A stretch of 64,000 bases of DNA from CBDBBY01 sp965205055. GTDB lineage: Bacteria > Pseudomonadota > Alphaproteobacteria > Rhodobacterales > Rhodobacteraceae. The stretch lies in assembly GCA_965205055.1 (NCBI GenBank), contig OZ242030.1:1054001-1118000 (forward strand), written 5' to 3'. Positions 17,655 to 26,805 of the stretch are shown here, piece after piece (positions within the stretch are counted from its first letter, which is position 1; each line of letters begins with the position of its first letter). The translations under genes and the position numbers were made by a program. The notes under the pieces are model-generated. The model was given only the letters and a program-made list of their open reading frames with translations. It was not told the DNA's origin and made no database searches.

Positions 17655-18974
17655 ATGAGACCAAAGCGTACCCATGATGTGACACCTTTCGACAATCTGG
17701 ACCGCGCAGCCTTTGTTCTTGCTTTTCTGCTCGGTGCAGGCGGGAGCGTGTTGCTGAAGGCATTGGGCGTGCACCCGTTCATCCCTGCCGCGTATGCGGC
17801 AATCATTCTCGGTCTCTACGCATTCATTGCATGGGCAGGCGGGCGCGTGAAAATCGAGCCGGAAACGATCGGAGACAATTGTTACTATCTCGGTTTCCTC
17901 TTCACGTTGGCGGCCCTTGCCTACACCCTGTTTCAAGTTGCGGATCCATCGGTAAACGGCGGCGCGCGGGTCGATATTCCCGAAGTGATTTCAGGCTTCG
18001 GCTTGGCTCTTTCCTCGACCATCGTCGGAGTGTTTCTCCGTGTCTTTTTGATGCAACTGCGCCCCGACTTCGTGGCAAAGGACCGCGAGGTGCGGGCCGA
18101 AGTCAATCGAGCCTTCGGCGATTTCAAGAAAGGCATGGCCGGAATGCTCTCGCAGATGAAGTCATACGCCGTGGAATCCGTCCAGTTTGCTTCCGAGAGA
18201 GATGAACGGATCCGAAGCTCGACCGAAAAATTTTTGGAAGATCATCAGAAAGCGCTCCAAGCGAGCGCCGATGCACTTTCCGTTCATATGAAAGAAGCGT
18301 TTTCCGACGCAGCGCAGGAGGCGGCAAAACAAATCATGTCAGCTGTCGGCGAAAGCCAGAAGGTTCAGCAGGAGCAGCTAAAGGAAGTAATCAACGATCT
18401 GCAGGAGTTAAGGAAACGATTGCAAGATCAGGAGTTTGAAACGGTCGAGGAAATTCGGGACCGCCGGAAGGCATTTGCGTCAGAGCTTGCGCAATCCGAA
18501 GAGATTTTGGCCGCCCAAATGGAAACTGTCAGCGAATTCAGGAAAAACGCATTGAGAATGCTGTCGGAAATTGAAGCGCATGCTACGGAATCCGCTGAAT
18601 TCGCATCCGAGAAGGATGAACGGCGCCGAAATGCATCGGAGCAATTCTTGAAAGACAATCGGAAACTGCTCAAGGAAAACGCCGATTTCCTTTCGGCCCA
18701 CTTGACCCGCCAAACCAAGATCAATGAGGAGTCTGATGAACGCAGGCAAAAACAGAGGGCGGAGCCTGCCGAAGACAACGGCTGCCTGAATGACGGCGAT
18801 GCAGCCGAGCTCGATTATTCTGAAAACAATCCGCACTCCGGCGAGGACAAAATGGAGGTTCAAGGTATCGGCGAACCGACGACCGAAGATTCATCGTCCA
18901 ACGGTGCCGAACCTCCTTCAAGCGATGACGAGGATAAGCCCGACCCTTACGCGCAAGTGCCATGGACGCCATAA
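17655..18974 (+). CDS. MotA/TolQ/ZorA-like four-helix membrane protein with long coiled-coil tail
   Basis: 439 residues. Four predicted membrane helices at about 17-38, 43-61, 75-95 and 111-134; the last, GFGLALSSTIVGVFLRVFL, has the small-residue and Thr/Ser pattern of the channel helix of MotA/TolQ/ExbB proteins. The rest is a cytoplasmic coiled coil (about 140-370) with an internal duplication: residues 164-213 and 302-351 both follow the pattern MLSxxxxxAxESxxFASExDER. An acidic tail ends in VPWTP. Together with the downstream OmpA/MotB-like gene the layout resembles stator-type motors such as ZorAB. TTG 17649 is an alternative start. Confidence 0.65.
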   Translation: MRPKRTHDVTPFDNLDRAAFVLAFLLGAGGSVLLKALGVHPFIPAAYAAIILGLYAFIAWAGGRVKIEPETIGDNCYYLGFLFTLAALAYTLFQVADPSVNGGARVDIPEVISGFGLALSSTIVGVFLRVFLMQLRPDFVAKDREVRAEVNRAFGDFKKGMAGMLSQMKSYAVESVQFASERDERIRSSTEKFLEDHQKALQASADALSVHMKEAFSDAAQEAAKQIMSAVGESQKVQQEQLKEVINDLQELRKRLQDQEFETVEEIRDRRKAFASELAQSEEILAAQMETVSEFRKNALRMLSEIEAHATESAEFASEKDERRRNASEQFLKDNRKLLKENADFLSAHLTRQTKINEESDERRQKQRAEPAEDNGCLNDGDAAELDYSENNPHSGEDKMEVQGIGEPTTEDSSSNGAEPPSSDDEDKPDPYAQVPWTP

Positions 18975-18991
18975 CGAGGAGGACCTGAAGA

Positions 18992-20371
18992 GTGCCGGAT
19001 GAAAACCAAGCAGATCGAAGCTACAGACGCGGCGCGGTCATGGGGCTCACTCTCGCAGAGGCTTTCATTCTGGTTGCCTTCGCACTTTTGCTTTTGTTCG
19101 CGTTCTGGCAGTGGGAAAAGGCGAAGGACAACACTCCCGAATTGCAGGCAATCAATGACCTGCCCTATGAACAAAGGCAATTGATCATCAATGCGGCCAA
19201 TGACGATTCTTTGGTATTGCTGGCCGAATCCAATCGGACGATCGCCGAGTGCGTCGCTGCGTGCGAAATACCGCGAGTGCTGGAAGATTCCGGAATGGAT
19301 ATCAAGGATATTCCGGTGGTGGCCGGAGCCATGCAGAGCCTTCAGCAGAAAGGGATTGGGCCAAATGAGCTTAGCGCAATGGCCGAGGCGGTGTCGTTGC
19401 CCGCTTCAACAGGGGAACTGCAGAAAAAATGGCGTTTCATCGATCAGGACGACGCTCTTCGGCTGCTGGATGCCGCCTCGCAACTTCCTCCAGACATGCA
19501 GCGGGATCTCGCGGATATGGTCGAAAGCCAAGATGCTCAGGCGGTATTGAAAGAAATGGCGCAACTCGAGGAGCTGGTCGAAACCGGACAAGAGGTCGCG
19601 GATATCATCGCTTCAAGCGGGGTGGCGCAAGAGATCGAAGCCTCCGGCATGAGTGTCGAGGATCTGCTGGCGACTGCGAAAATCATGCAGTCTCTTGAGC
19701 AGAGCGGGAAAACGCTTGAAGAACTCTTGGAAACTGCCGAAAAACTGCTGGCGCTGGATCAAGCCGGTCAATCTCTGGCAGACATCGCCGACAAAATTGA
19801 ACAAGCTCAAGGGCAGGAACAGGCCCTGGTCGCAACTCTGCGCAGTGAACTCGGAGACTTGGTTTCAAATGTCGGGGGCAAGATTGACGATTCCGGCGCG
19901 GTCATTCTCCCGGACAGCGTGCTTTTCGAAAAGGGACAGGCGGAAATCACTCCTGTGCTCGGCCAATTCCTGAAAGATGCCTGCGAACCTTGGCTCAGTG
20001 TTCTGAAGAACTCGAGCGTCGATATATCCGAGGTGAAGATCGAAGGGCATGCATCGTCGGAATGGAGCTCAAGCTCAACTCCGCAGCAAGCTTACCTCAT
20101 GAACCTTGATCTGAGCCAACGACGCTCGCAGGCGGTGCTTAGGGAGTGTCTGGATATCGTGAAAAACTCTGAAATTCATGAATGGGCGCGGAGCCACATG
20201 ATTGCCGTCGGATATTCGTCGGTCCGCCCCGTCATGCGAAACGGTGAGGAAGACAGAGCGGCCTCAAGACGCGTCGTGCTCAGCGCGACGCAAAACCGAG
20301 AGTCTCTCATTGAGGCGATAGAAACTGAGGCCAAGACCGCGGCGACCGACAGAACTGAAATCGGCAACTGA
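18992..20371 (+). CDS. OmpA/MotB-family peptidoglycan-binding protein with single membrane anchor
   Basis: 459 residues. One N-terminal membrane helix (18-40) with Glu23 near its cytoplasmic end, the position where MotB and ExbD carry the ion-binding acid. A long helical linker (about 50-290), partly repeated (the pattern SGM.IEDL, SGKTLEELLETAEKL, AGQSLADIADKI), leads to a C-terminal OmpA domain (about 300-435). Peptidoglycan-binding residues are recognisable in EGHASSEW, NLDLSQRRSQAV and ASRRVVL. It starts with GTG behind a strong AGGAGG. Last gene of the operon, 17 bases after the MotA-like gene. Expected role: anchoring an inner-membrane complex to the cell wall. Confidence 0.8.
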   Translation: MPDENQADRSYRRGAVMGLTLAEAFILVAFALLLLFAFWQWEKAKDNTPELQAINDLPYEQRQLIINAANDDSLVLLAESNRTIAECVAACEIPRVLEDSGMDIKDIPVVAGAMQSLQQKGIGPNELSAMAEAVSLPASTGELQKKWRFIDQDDALRLLDAASQLPPDMQRDLADMVESQDAQAVLKEMAQLEELVETGQEVADIIASSGVAQEIEASGMSVEDLLATAKIMQSLEQSGKTLEELLETAEKLLALDQAGQSLADIADKIEQAQGQEQALVATLRSELGDLVSNVGGKIDDSGAVILPDSVLFEKGQAEITPVLGQFLKDACEPWLSVLKNSSVDISEVKIEGHASSEWSSSSTPQQAYLMNLDLSQRRSQAVLRECLDIVKNSEIHEWARSHMIAVGYSSVRPVMRNGEEDRAASRRVVLSATQNRESLIEAIETEAKTAATDRTEIGN

Positions 20372-20904
20372 CCTTTGGACAAATGCGATCGCGACCCTTC
20401 CGAATCTGGACTTTTCCAATATGCTTCCGACAAAATGCGGTCCATTTTGTTGACGAAGCACCTGTCCCAGGGGCAGCACATCGAACACCCGAACTCCGCT
20501 TAGGCGGAGTTCGGCTGGCTGCCTCGGGCTGTGCTTTCTCTCCGGCATGGATCCCTTCCTTCGGGTTCCCGACTCGTCTGTTCAACCGATTGCTTTCCGG
20601 AAAGCCCGGGGCAGTTCATTCAAATGCCGTTGAGATTCGCCAGTCGTCCGATTATGACCTTTGCCGACGCCTGCTGTTGGGATATCAGTCAGCCGTACTG
20701 AGACCATGGCGGCACCGCGAATGAAGCCGTCGTCGCCTGATTTGGCGACCTCAATGCCCGCAGGCCCAGGCCAGCTTCATTCCAAAGGCGCGGGCGGATG
20801 TCGCGGTTTCATTCACTCCGAATTCTGCCGCCTCAGCAGTGCAAAACAGGACGTCGACAGAAATGACGAACCTTCCGAACTCACGCTCAAAGAAAGACTG
20901 AAAT
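20372..20904. other. Intergenic region after the envelope operon
   Basis: No gene supported. The only structure seen is a perfect inverted repeat at 20490-20513, listed separately. Confidence 0.45.
20490..20513 (+). terminator. Possible terminator hairpin after the envelope operon
   Basis: A perfect 10-base stem CGAACTCCGC / GCGGAGTTCG with loop TTAG, about 120 bases after the OmpA-like stop. There is no T-run on either side, so it could also be a structural or processing element. Confidence 0.4.
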
Positions 20905-21612
20905 ATGGATCGGAAAGCGCAAGCTAAAAACAAGAAACATATAAAGATCGGAGAATTCCTTGGCAGAGTGCCGGGCGGAAAAATAAAAAATGCGGAGGCG
21001 CTCGACGGTTTCTTTGCGGCGCTGATCTGTTGCCAAGATTCTATCGGACCCGACGAGTTCATCCCCATCCTGCTGAACATCGGACCTCAGGATGATATAA
21101 CGCATTTCGCAAATGAAAAGGAGGCAAAGGAATTTTTCAGATTGTTGGACGATTATTGGAACAGTGTTTACCACCAAATCTGTGACAAGGGATTTTATCT
21201 TCCGCTCGTGATGTTCGATGAAGACGGCAAGTTCCATGCAAAGGACTGGGCGAACGGCTTCTTTGAAGGAACAGAGCTAAGCCGTGGCATCTGGAGCGAA
21301 TTACTTGGAGATGAGGAAAAAAAGAATTTGATGTGGTCGATCTTGGCACTGGCAAACGAAAACCACGAAAACCCAAAGTTGCGACCCTTCAAAGAACCTG
21401 TCACAGATCAAAGACGTGCAGAATTGTATATCACTGCCGGATACTGTGTCATGGAAATGTACCGCTACATCTCCAAACAGCAAAACCGCTACCCGAAAAC
21501 TTCCAAGGCATTCATCCGTTCGGACGGTAAAATCGGTCGCAACGCCCCTTGTAGCTGCGGGTCGGGCAAGAAGTTCAAACAGTGTTGCGGACGCCGGTCC
21601 GTTCTGAACTGA
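20905..21612 (+). CDS. YecA/UPF0149-family protein with C-terminal SEC-C zinc motif
   Basis: 235 residues. The helical body matches the UPF0149/YecA layout: FLGRVPGGKIKNAEALDGFFAALI near the start and FHAKDWANGFFEGTEL in the middle. The end is a textbook SEC-C metal-binding motif, CSCGSGKKFKQCC preceded by GRNAPC. Related proteins are small cytosolic factors of uncertain function, some binding ribosomes or SecA partners. It follows the envelope cassette by 530 bases on the same strand; whether it belongs to it is unknown. Confidence 0.8.
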   Translation: MDRKAQAKNKKHIKIGEFLGRVPGGKIKNAEALDGFFAALICCQDSIGPDEFIPILLNIGPQDDITHFANEKEAKEFFRLLDDYWNSVYHQICDKGFYLPLVMFDEDGKFHAKDWANGFFEGTELSRGIWSELLGDEEKKNLMWSILALANENHENPKLRPFKEPVTDQRRAELYITAGYCVMEMYRYISKQQNRYPKTSKAFIRSDGKIGRNAPCSCGSGKKFKQCCGRRSVLN

Positions 21613-21901
21613 CCAATTTGCACATGATTCCGGTTTGATCCGCGATTTCCAATTCGTTGAACGCGTTCGCAAACCGCGTGGGTTCGAAAACTTTGGCGAC
21701 TGCGAATGTTCGCTGACCGCGGATCGGAGTGTTCGCCGCGCCGGACCGAAAGTGAGTGCACGACGGCAAAGTTGCCGATCACTATTTTTCCGGCGAACGC
21801 GAGACGGTTCGCAACTTGCTGCAACCTTGTCTTGAGCCTAATTTACGACAAGCCGGCGTCGCGCCACTCGAATGCCGCCGGAAGAAAACGGAGATGCTCG
21901 C

Positions 21902-22582
21902 ATGAAAATCACTTGGTACGGCTGGGCAAGTTTCGGCCTTGAGTCCGAATCCGGCCTGCGCATCGTCACGGACCCCTACGATCCTGTGACGTCAGGGTTC
22001 AAGCCTTTTCCCGACAAGGCGGACATAATCGTCATCTCCAGCGACAACGACGACTTCCACGACAATGCCCACCTTGTTCCGAAGTCGGGCAGCGCGGAAG
22101 TCGTGAACGCGCTCGACCTCGCTAGAAAAAGAACGAGCCAAGTGAGCCACGGAATAGAAATAAAGGCCGTTCTGGCGAAAGAGCATCTCGACCATCATGA
22201 TCACGACCCGGAAGACAACGGCATGTATCGATTCAAAGTCGACGGCATCGACTTCGGGCATATGGGCGATATCGGAAACCCGTTCACCGAAGAGCAAATC
22301 GATTTTTTTGATGGCATAGACATCCTGTTCGCGCTGGCAGGCGGCTACCCGGTGGTCGAGATGGCGGAGGTGAAGCGTATCGCCGATGCGATCAAACCGC
22401 GTTACGTCGTGCCGATGCACTTCCGCACCCTTTGCTACCTTCGCCGCGAAGGAAATTGGATTACCGAATTCCTGAAATTCTTCCCGGAAAAAATGGTCGA
22501 TTTTGCGTTTTCGAGCTCAATCGAGCTGAAAGGTGAAAATCTCCCGGACCATACGCGCGGGCTTGTCATGGATTACATCTGA
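21902..22582 (+). CDS. Metallo-beta-lactamase-fold protein (UPF0173/UlaG-like) with altered metal motif
   Basis: 226 residues. The start MKITWYGWASF and the segments DFGHMGDIG and VVPMHFRT fit the UPF0173/L-ascorbate-6-phosphate lactonase branch of the metallo-hydrolases. The HxHxDH motif expected after IIVIS reads SDNDDFHD, so several metal ligands are replaced; a histidine-rich HLDHHDHD lies about 45 residues later and might substitute. The start ATG 21902 has GGAGA eight bases upstream; ten further codons upstream are unlikely to be used. Substrate unknown. Confidence 0.7.
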   Translation: MKITWYGWASFGLESESGLRIVTDPYDPVTSGFKPFPDKADIIVISSDNDDFHDNAHLVPKSGSAEVVNALDLARKRTSQVSHGIEIKAVLAKEHLDHHDHDPEDNGMYRFKVDGIDFGHMGDIGNPFTEEQIDFFDGIDILFALAGGYPVVEMAEVKRIADAIKPRYVVPMHFRTLCYLRREGNWITEFLKFFPEKMVDFAFSSSIELKGENLPDHTRGLVMDYI

Positions 22583-22662
22583 AGCAGGACAGGGACCCCC
22601 ACACTCTGCTTCTTCCGGCGATCATGATCCGCGCGCCGCAGCGGATGCGCCTTCGGCACGAC

Positions 22663-23817
22663 TCAGATTTCCGCCAGCTTGATCCAACGGCCTTCGTCGG
22701 CAGCGGATATCGCTGACGCATGGACCATTTCGACCATGTGAAGCCCATCGTCGAAATTGGGAATTTCGGCGCAAAGCGGATCCGGGTCGGTTCCCGCCAA
22801 GTCGGCCGCAATCGACTCGGACAAGTCCCGGTACAAATTCGCGAACGCAAATACCATACCTTCAGGATGACCGACCGTCAGCCGGTTTGCCCGCGCGGCC
22901 GCGTCGGACAGGCAATCCGACCCTCTCTCCAGAATTTGCGTTGGTCCGTTCAGCGGCGTCCACCGGAGCTGCTCCGGGCATTCCTGACACCACGCCAGCC
23001 CTCCCGTTTCGCCGTAAACGCTGATGCCGAGCCCGTGCGTTCGCCCAACCGCAAGCCCGCTGACCCACATGCGGCCGACGGCTCCCTTCGACATCCGAAA
23101 CGCGACCGAAGCATCGTCTTCAAGCTGCCTGCCTTTGATTCCGCTGGCGAAATCCGCCGATACCGAAATCAAGCTCTGCGCGGTCACGAAGGTCGCAAGG
23201 TGCATTGCGTGGCTGCCCAGATCCGCGACCGCGCACGACACTCCCGCCAGCTTTGGGTCGAAACGCCATCGGACGCGCGGATTGTCCTGATCCGCAGCGT
23301 CGGCCAGAAATCCGCCTGCGAACTCCGTCTTCACGACCCGAATCGCACCAAGGGCGCCGTCCCGAATCATTGCCCGCATTTGCCTGACCATCGGATACCC
23401 GGTGTATCCGAAATTCACCGCCGCCCTGACGCGCTTTGTGCGCGCCAGCTGCGCCAGCTCTCGCGCTTGATTGAGTTCGTTGGTCAGCGGCTTCTCGCAT
23501 AGGACGCTGAAGCCTTCCTGGATGAATGCCTTGGCGATCTCGTAGTGCGTTGAATTCGGCGTTGCGACGGTCACCAAGTCGATTCGATCATTTCGCGCCG
23601 CCTCCTTCTCGAGCATTTGCTGCCAAGACCCGTACGCCCGGTCCGGAGACAGTCCCAGTTCAAGGGCAAATTCGCGAGCCCTGCCCGGCTCGACGTCCAT
23701 CGCGCCGGAGCAGAATTCGAATCGCCGGTCCAGTTCCGCGCCGGCCCTATGGGCAAACCCGATCTGGCTGCCGCCGCCGCCGCCTACCATGCCCCATCTC
23801 AGTTTTCGCATCATCAT
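22663..23817 (-). CDS. Gfo/Idh/MocA family oxidoreductase
   Basis: 384 residues. N-terminal Rossmann domain with GGGGGSQIG (about 12-20) and the family hallmark CEKPLT; the C-terminal half is the alpha/beta substrate domain with DLGSHAMHLA. It uses NAD(P) to oxidise or reduce a sugar, inositol or related polyol. It faces the D-2-hydroxyacid dehydrogenase gene divergently with about 270 bases between. Several ATGs are clustered at the start; the first is given. Substrate unknown. Confidence 0.88.
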   Translation of the reverse strand: MMMRKLRWGMVGGGGGSQIGFAHRAGAELDRRFEFCSGAMDVEPGRAREFALELGLSPDRAYGSWQQMLEKEAARNDRIDLVTVATPNSTHYEIAKAFIQEGFSVLCEKPLTNELNQARELAQLARTKRVRAAVNFGYTGYPMVRQMRAMIRDGALGAIRVVKTEFAGGFLADAADQDNPRVRWRFDPKLAGVSCAVADLGSHAMHLATFVTAQSLISVSADFASGIKGRQLEDDASVAFRMSKGAVGRMWVSGLAVGRTHGLGISVYGETGGLAWCQECPEQLRWTPLNGPTQILERGSDCLSDAAARANRLTVGHPEGMVFAFANLYRDLSESIAADLAGTDPDPLCAEIPNFDDGLHMVEMVHASAISAADEGRWIKLAEI

Positions 23818-24086
23818 CTGAAAACCCCTATTTGCGGGCCCTGCCCGCGAAATCTATTCAAGCCTGTTTCGTGAACGGCCATCCGCTTGCAAGTGGCGTC
23901 AACACGAATGTCCCTTCGTGCTCAGTTCCAAAGTGGCGATCGCTCGGCGCGCAAAATCCGCAATCTCGCTGATTCGCGTCATTCCAGAGTTAAGTGCAAC
24001 CGGAACAAGCTGTTGAACTTTTCGGCGCGTTGCTTCAATTTCGGTCGGAATTACCGATCCCAATGCCGGTTTGCCAGATGCCCTCA

Positions 24087-25049
24087 ATGAAAAACGTGCT
24101 TGTAATCGAACGCATCGCCCCGTCCGCGATTGCGCTCCTTGATGCAAGACCGGACATTTCTTGGAAATTGTCGACGGACACCGCACCCTCTTCGCTTCTG
24201 GAAGCGATACGCGATGCCGACGCGTTGACGGTCCGAGTCGCCGACCTGCCCGTGCATGTTTTGGAAGCCGCCCCTAAATTGAAAGTCATATCGAGGCATG
24301 GCGTCGGCTTCGACAATGTGCCGATCGACTATTGCACGCGCAGAGGCATCGCGGTCGCGATCGTCGGCAACGCCAACTCGGTTTCCGTTGCGGAGCATGC
24401 GTTGTATTTGATGCTCGCGGCGGCGAAAAAAGGCATCATGGGTGATTCCGCGGTTCGCTCCGGAGAGTTCAGTTCGCGGTCCGAACTCGTTGGAGTCGAA
24501 CTCAAAGGCAAAACGCTGCTTGTCGTCGGATGCGGACGAATCGGAAGCGAACTCATACCTAGAGCGCAGGCCTTAGGGATCCGCACTTTGGTCTACGATC
24601 CGTTCTTCAGCGGAAATATCGATGCGCAAACAAAGGTCGTCCGGAATTTGGACGACGGTCTTGCGCAAGCTGACATCTTGAGCCTGCATCTCCCATTGAC
24701 GCCCGAAACCCGAATGCTGATCGGAGAGCGCGAATTGCGCAGGCTGCCCAAGGGAGCAATCGTGGTTAACGCAAGCCGCGGAGGATTGATCGATGAAGAA
24801 GCCCTTTTGAAATCAATCGGCGCAGGGCACGTGTTCGCAGCCGGACTGGATACTTTCGAGACAGAGCCGCTGCCGAAGAATTCTCCTTTGACCGGCGAGC
24901 CTCGGATCGTGCTTAGCCCCCATTCCGCCGCCCTCACCGCGGAGTCCTTGAGCGCCATGGCTGAACTTACCGTTCGCAATGCGCTGGACGGGCTGGACGG
25001 CAAGCTGAGAAAGCAGCTCGTGGTCAATCCGGAAGTGCTTGGTCGATAG
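24087..25049 (+). CDS. D-isomer-specific 2-hydroxyacid dehydrogenase (phosphoglycerate dehydrogenase-like)
   Basis: 320 residues. NAD-binding GCGRIG follows KTLLVV; the catalytic residues are recognisable as Arg in NASRGG, Glu in DTFETEPLP and His in SPHSAALT. It differs from the enzyme at 1.5-2.5 kb and is closer to the SerA/hydroxyacid dehydrogenase branch (VISRHGVGFDNVP). ATG 24087 is the start consistent with the domain; the frame stays open further upstream without conserved sequence. It may act with the divergent Gfo/Idh/MocA gene in sugar-acid use (inference). Confidence 0.87.
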   Translation: MKNVLVIERIAPSAIALLDARPDISWKLSTDTAPSSLLEAIRDADALTVRVADLPVHVLEAAPKLKVISRHGVGFDNVPIDYCTRRGIAVAIVGNANSVSVAEHALYLMLAAAKKGIMGDSAVRSGEFSSRSELVGVELKGKTLLVVGCGRIGSELIPRAQALGIRTLVYDPFFSGNIDAQTKVVRNLDDGLAQADILSLHLPLTPETRMLIGERELRRLPKGAIVVNASRGGLIDEEALLKSIGAGHVFAAGLDTFETEPLPKNSPLTGEPRIVLSPHSAALTAESLSAMAELTVRNALDGLDGKLRKQLVVNPEVLGR

Positions 25050-25154
25050 AACGCCGAATGCCTCCGTCGGACACAGCGCTGAATCGCCCTTTCCTGAATT
25101 TGGAATATCGGAGCCGCCTGCTGGGTGTCGCTCAAAGGTTTTCGAGAGCCGCCA

Positions 25155-25991
25155 TCAGTAATGATCCCCTACGAAAGTCTGATCCGAAAACGGCGGCCTG
25201 ATATATCCTTCCGAGTCGGTTCGCTGCGGCAGTTCGATGGCATCGGGGGTGAGGTCTTCGTACGGCAATTGCTCGAGCAGATGGCGAATGCAGTTCAATC
25301 TCGCCCGCCGCTTGTCGTCCGCGTCCACGACGTACCAAGGCGCTTGCTTGATATCGGTATGGGCGAACATGCGGTCCTTGGCCTTCGAATACTCCACCCA
25401 AAGCCGCCTTGACTCCAAATCCATCGGCGAGAGTTTCCAGCGTTTGTGCGGTTCCAAAATTCTGCTCTGAAATCTCCGCTCCTGCTCTTCGTCCGAAACT
25501 GAAAACCAATACTTGATCAGCTTGATGTCCGAGCGGACGAGCATCCGCTCGAAGACTGGGCATGAACGCAAAAACTCGACGTATTCATCGTTGGAGCAGA
25601 ATTTCATTACATGTTCGACTCCTGCGCGGTTGTACCAACTGCGGTCAAACAAGGCGATTTCGCCCGCTGAAGGAAGATGCGCGCAGTATCTCTGGAAGTA
25701 CCATTGCGTCGTTTCGCGTTCAGTGGGCTGAGGCAGCGCAACCACCCGGCAAACCCGCGGATTGAGGAATTGCGTGATTCGCTTGATCACGCCTCCCTTG
25801 CCCGCTGCGTCTCTTCCCTCAAAAATTACGACGACCTTCATGGAGCGAACCTTGACCCACTGCTGCAGTTTCACCAGTTCCTTCTGAAGGTTGAACAGCT
25901 CCGACTCATAGACTTGCTTATTCAAGCTCTTGCGTCGCTTGCCCTTGGCATTCTCGGCGACAGCCGACGCTTTGGCGGATTGAGTTTGCAT
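25155..25991 (-). CDS. ppk2: Polyphosphate kinase 2
   Basis: 278 residues, the length of one-domain PPK2. Walker A FEGRDAAGKGG and the lid/Walker B region FDRSWYNRAGVE are intact, with PTERETTQWYFQRY between them. It transfers phosphate between polyphosphate and nucleotides. A basic N-terminal extension (about 1-30) is typical. ATG 25991 lies 11 bases after AGGAGG, which decides it over the ATG 25 codons upstream. Confidence 0.93.
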   Translation of the reverse strand: MQTQSAKASAVAENAKGKRRKSLNKQVYESELFNLQKELVKLQQWVKVRSMKVVVIFEGRDAAGKGGVIKRITQFLNPRVCRVVALPQPTERETTQWYFQRYCAHLPSAGEIALFDRSWYNRAGVEHVMKFCSNDEYVEFLRSCPVFERMLVRSDIKLIKYWFSVSDEEQERRFQSRILEPHKRWKLSPMDLESRRLWVEYSKAKDRMFAHTDIKQAPWYVVDADDKRRARLNCIRHLLEQLPYEDLTPDAIELPQRTDSEGYIRPPFSDQTFVGDHY

Positions 25992-26394
25992 GGTGGAAAA
26001 GGCCTCCTGTCCCAACTTAATCTGCGGAACTCGGCAGCGGCCGACCTGCATCCGTTCGATAATCATCGTCCTGCGCGCCGAACTGCCGCCGCTGCTCGAT
26101 AAGAGTCCGAAGCACTGACTGCCTGTTCACAATGCGTTGCAGGCAACCGCGGCACCAAATCGGCGGCGCCGACCTTCCGACCGCCATCCGACGTTCCGTT
26201 TATTCAGCATCAAACACTGAATGATCCAAGATTTCAAAAGTTGTGGCAATTTACAATGCGAGCCTACGCACAAACGCATGGATCTTTCGATATGAGAGCG
26301 GTTTCGATTAGACGTCCCTTGCCCCGGATGCGCTTATTTGACATTGGAGCGAGTTGATCGGATTGTGCCGATAAAATATTGAAAAAACACTGAA
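25992..26394. other. Intergenic region, nothing recognised
   Basis: Divergent spacer between the PPK2 gene and a VOC-family gene. The half near the VOC gene is AT-rich and should hold its promoter, but no clear -35/-10 pair or hairpin was identified. Confidence 0.4.
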
Positions 26395-26751
26395 ATGACG
26401 AAGAAAACGAACCGAATTGACTATGTAGAGTTTGCGGCTTCAGATCTGATTGCCAGCAAATCGTTTTTCAGCGACGTATTCGGCTGGAAATTCACGGATT
26501 ACGGCCCGAACTACACCGCGTTCTCCGAATCGGGCTTGGACGGAGGGTTCTACTTGGGCGGAAAGCGCAGCCTTTCTGACGAAGGCGGCGCGCTCGTGGT
26601 GCTGTACAGTTCCGATCTTGAACGCACACTTGAAGCCGTGCGGGATGGCGGAGGAACAATTTCGAAGGATATATTCGAGTTCCCCGGCGGCCGGAGGTTC
26701 CACTTCCTGGAGCCAAGCGGCAATGAGCTCGCCGTGTGGTCCGAAAATTAG
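26395..26751 (+). CDS. VOC (glyoxalase/bleomycin resistance) family protein
   Basis: 118 residues, one VOC module pair. Opens with IDYVEFAASDLIASKSFFSDVFGWKFTDYG, the usual first betaalphabeta unit, and ends FHFLEPSGNELAVWSE, the second unit with its terminal glutamate metal ligand. The function is usually metal-dependent isomerase, dioxygenase or resistance protein; unassigned here. Confidence 0.85.
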   Translation: MTKKTNRIDYVEFAASDLIASKSFFSDVFGWKFTDYGPNYTAFSESGLDGGFYLGGKRSLSDEGGALVVLYSSDLERTLEAVRDGGGTISKDIFEFPGGRRFHFLEPSGNELAVWSEN

Positions 26752-26805
26752 CAGAGAGCGAAATTTTTCGGATGGCTTTTCAGACGATGCCTCAACCGCT
26801 TGACT

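Noticed and set aside
15317..20371. Straight assignment as a Zorya defence system
   Set aside because: There is no ZorC/ZorD or ZorE helicase/nuclease gene nearby, and the extra four-helix and VWA-like genes are not part of Zorya; only a general stator-like similarity is claimed.
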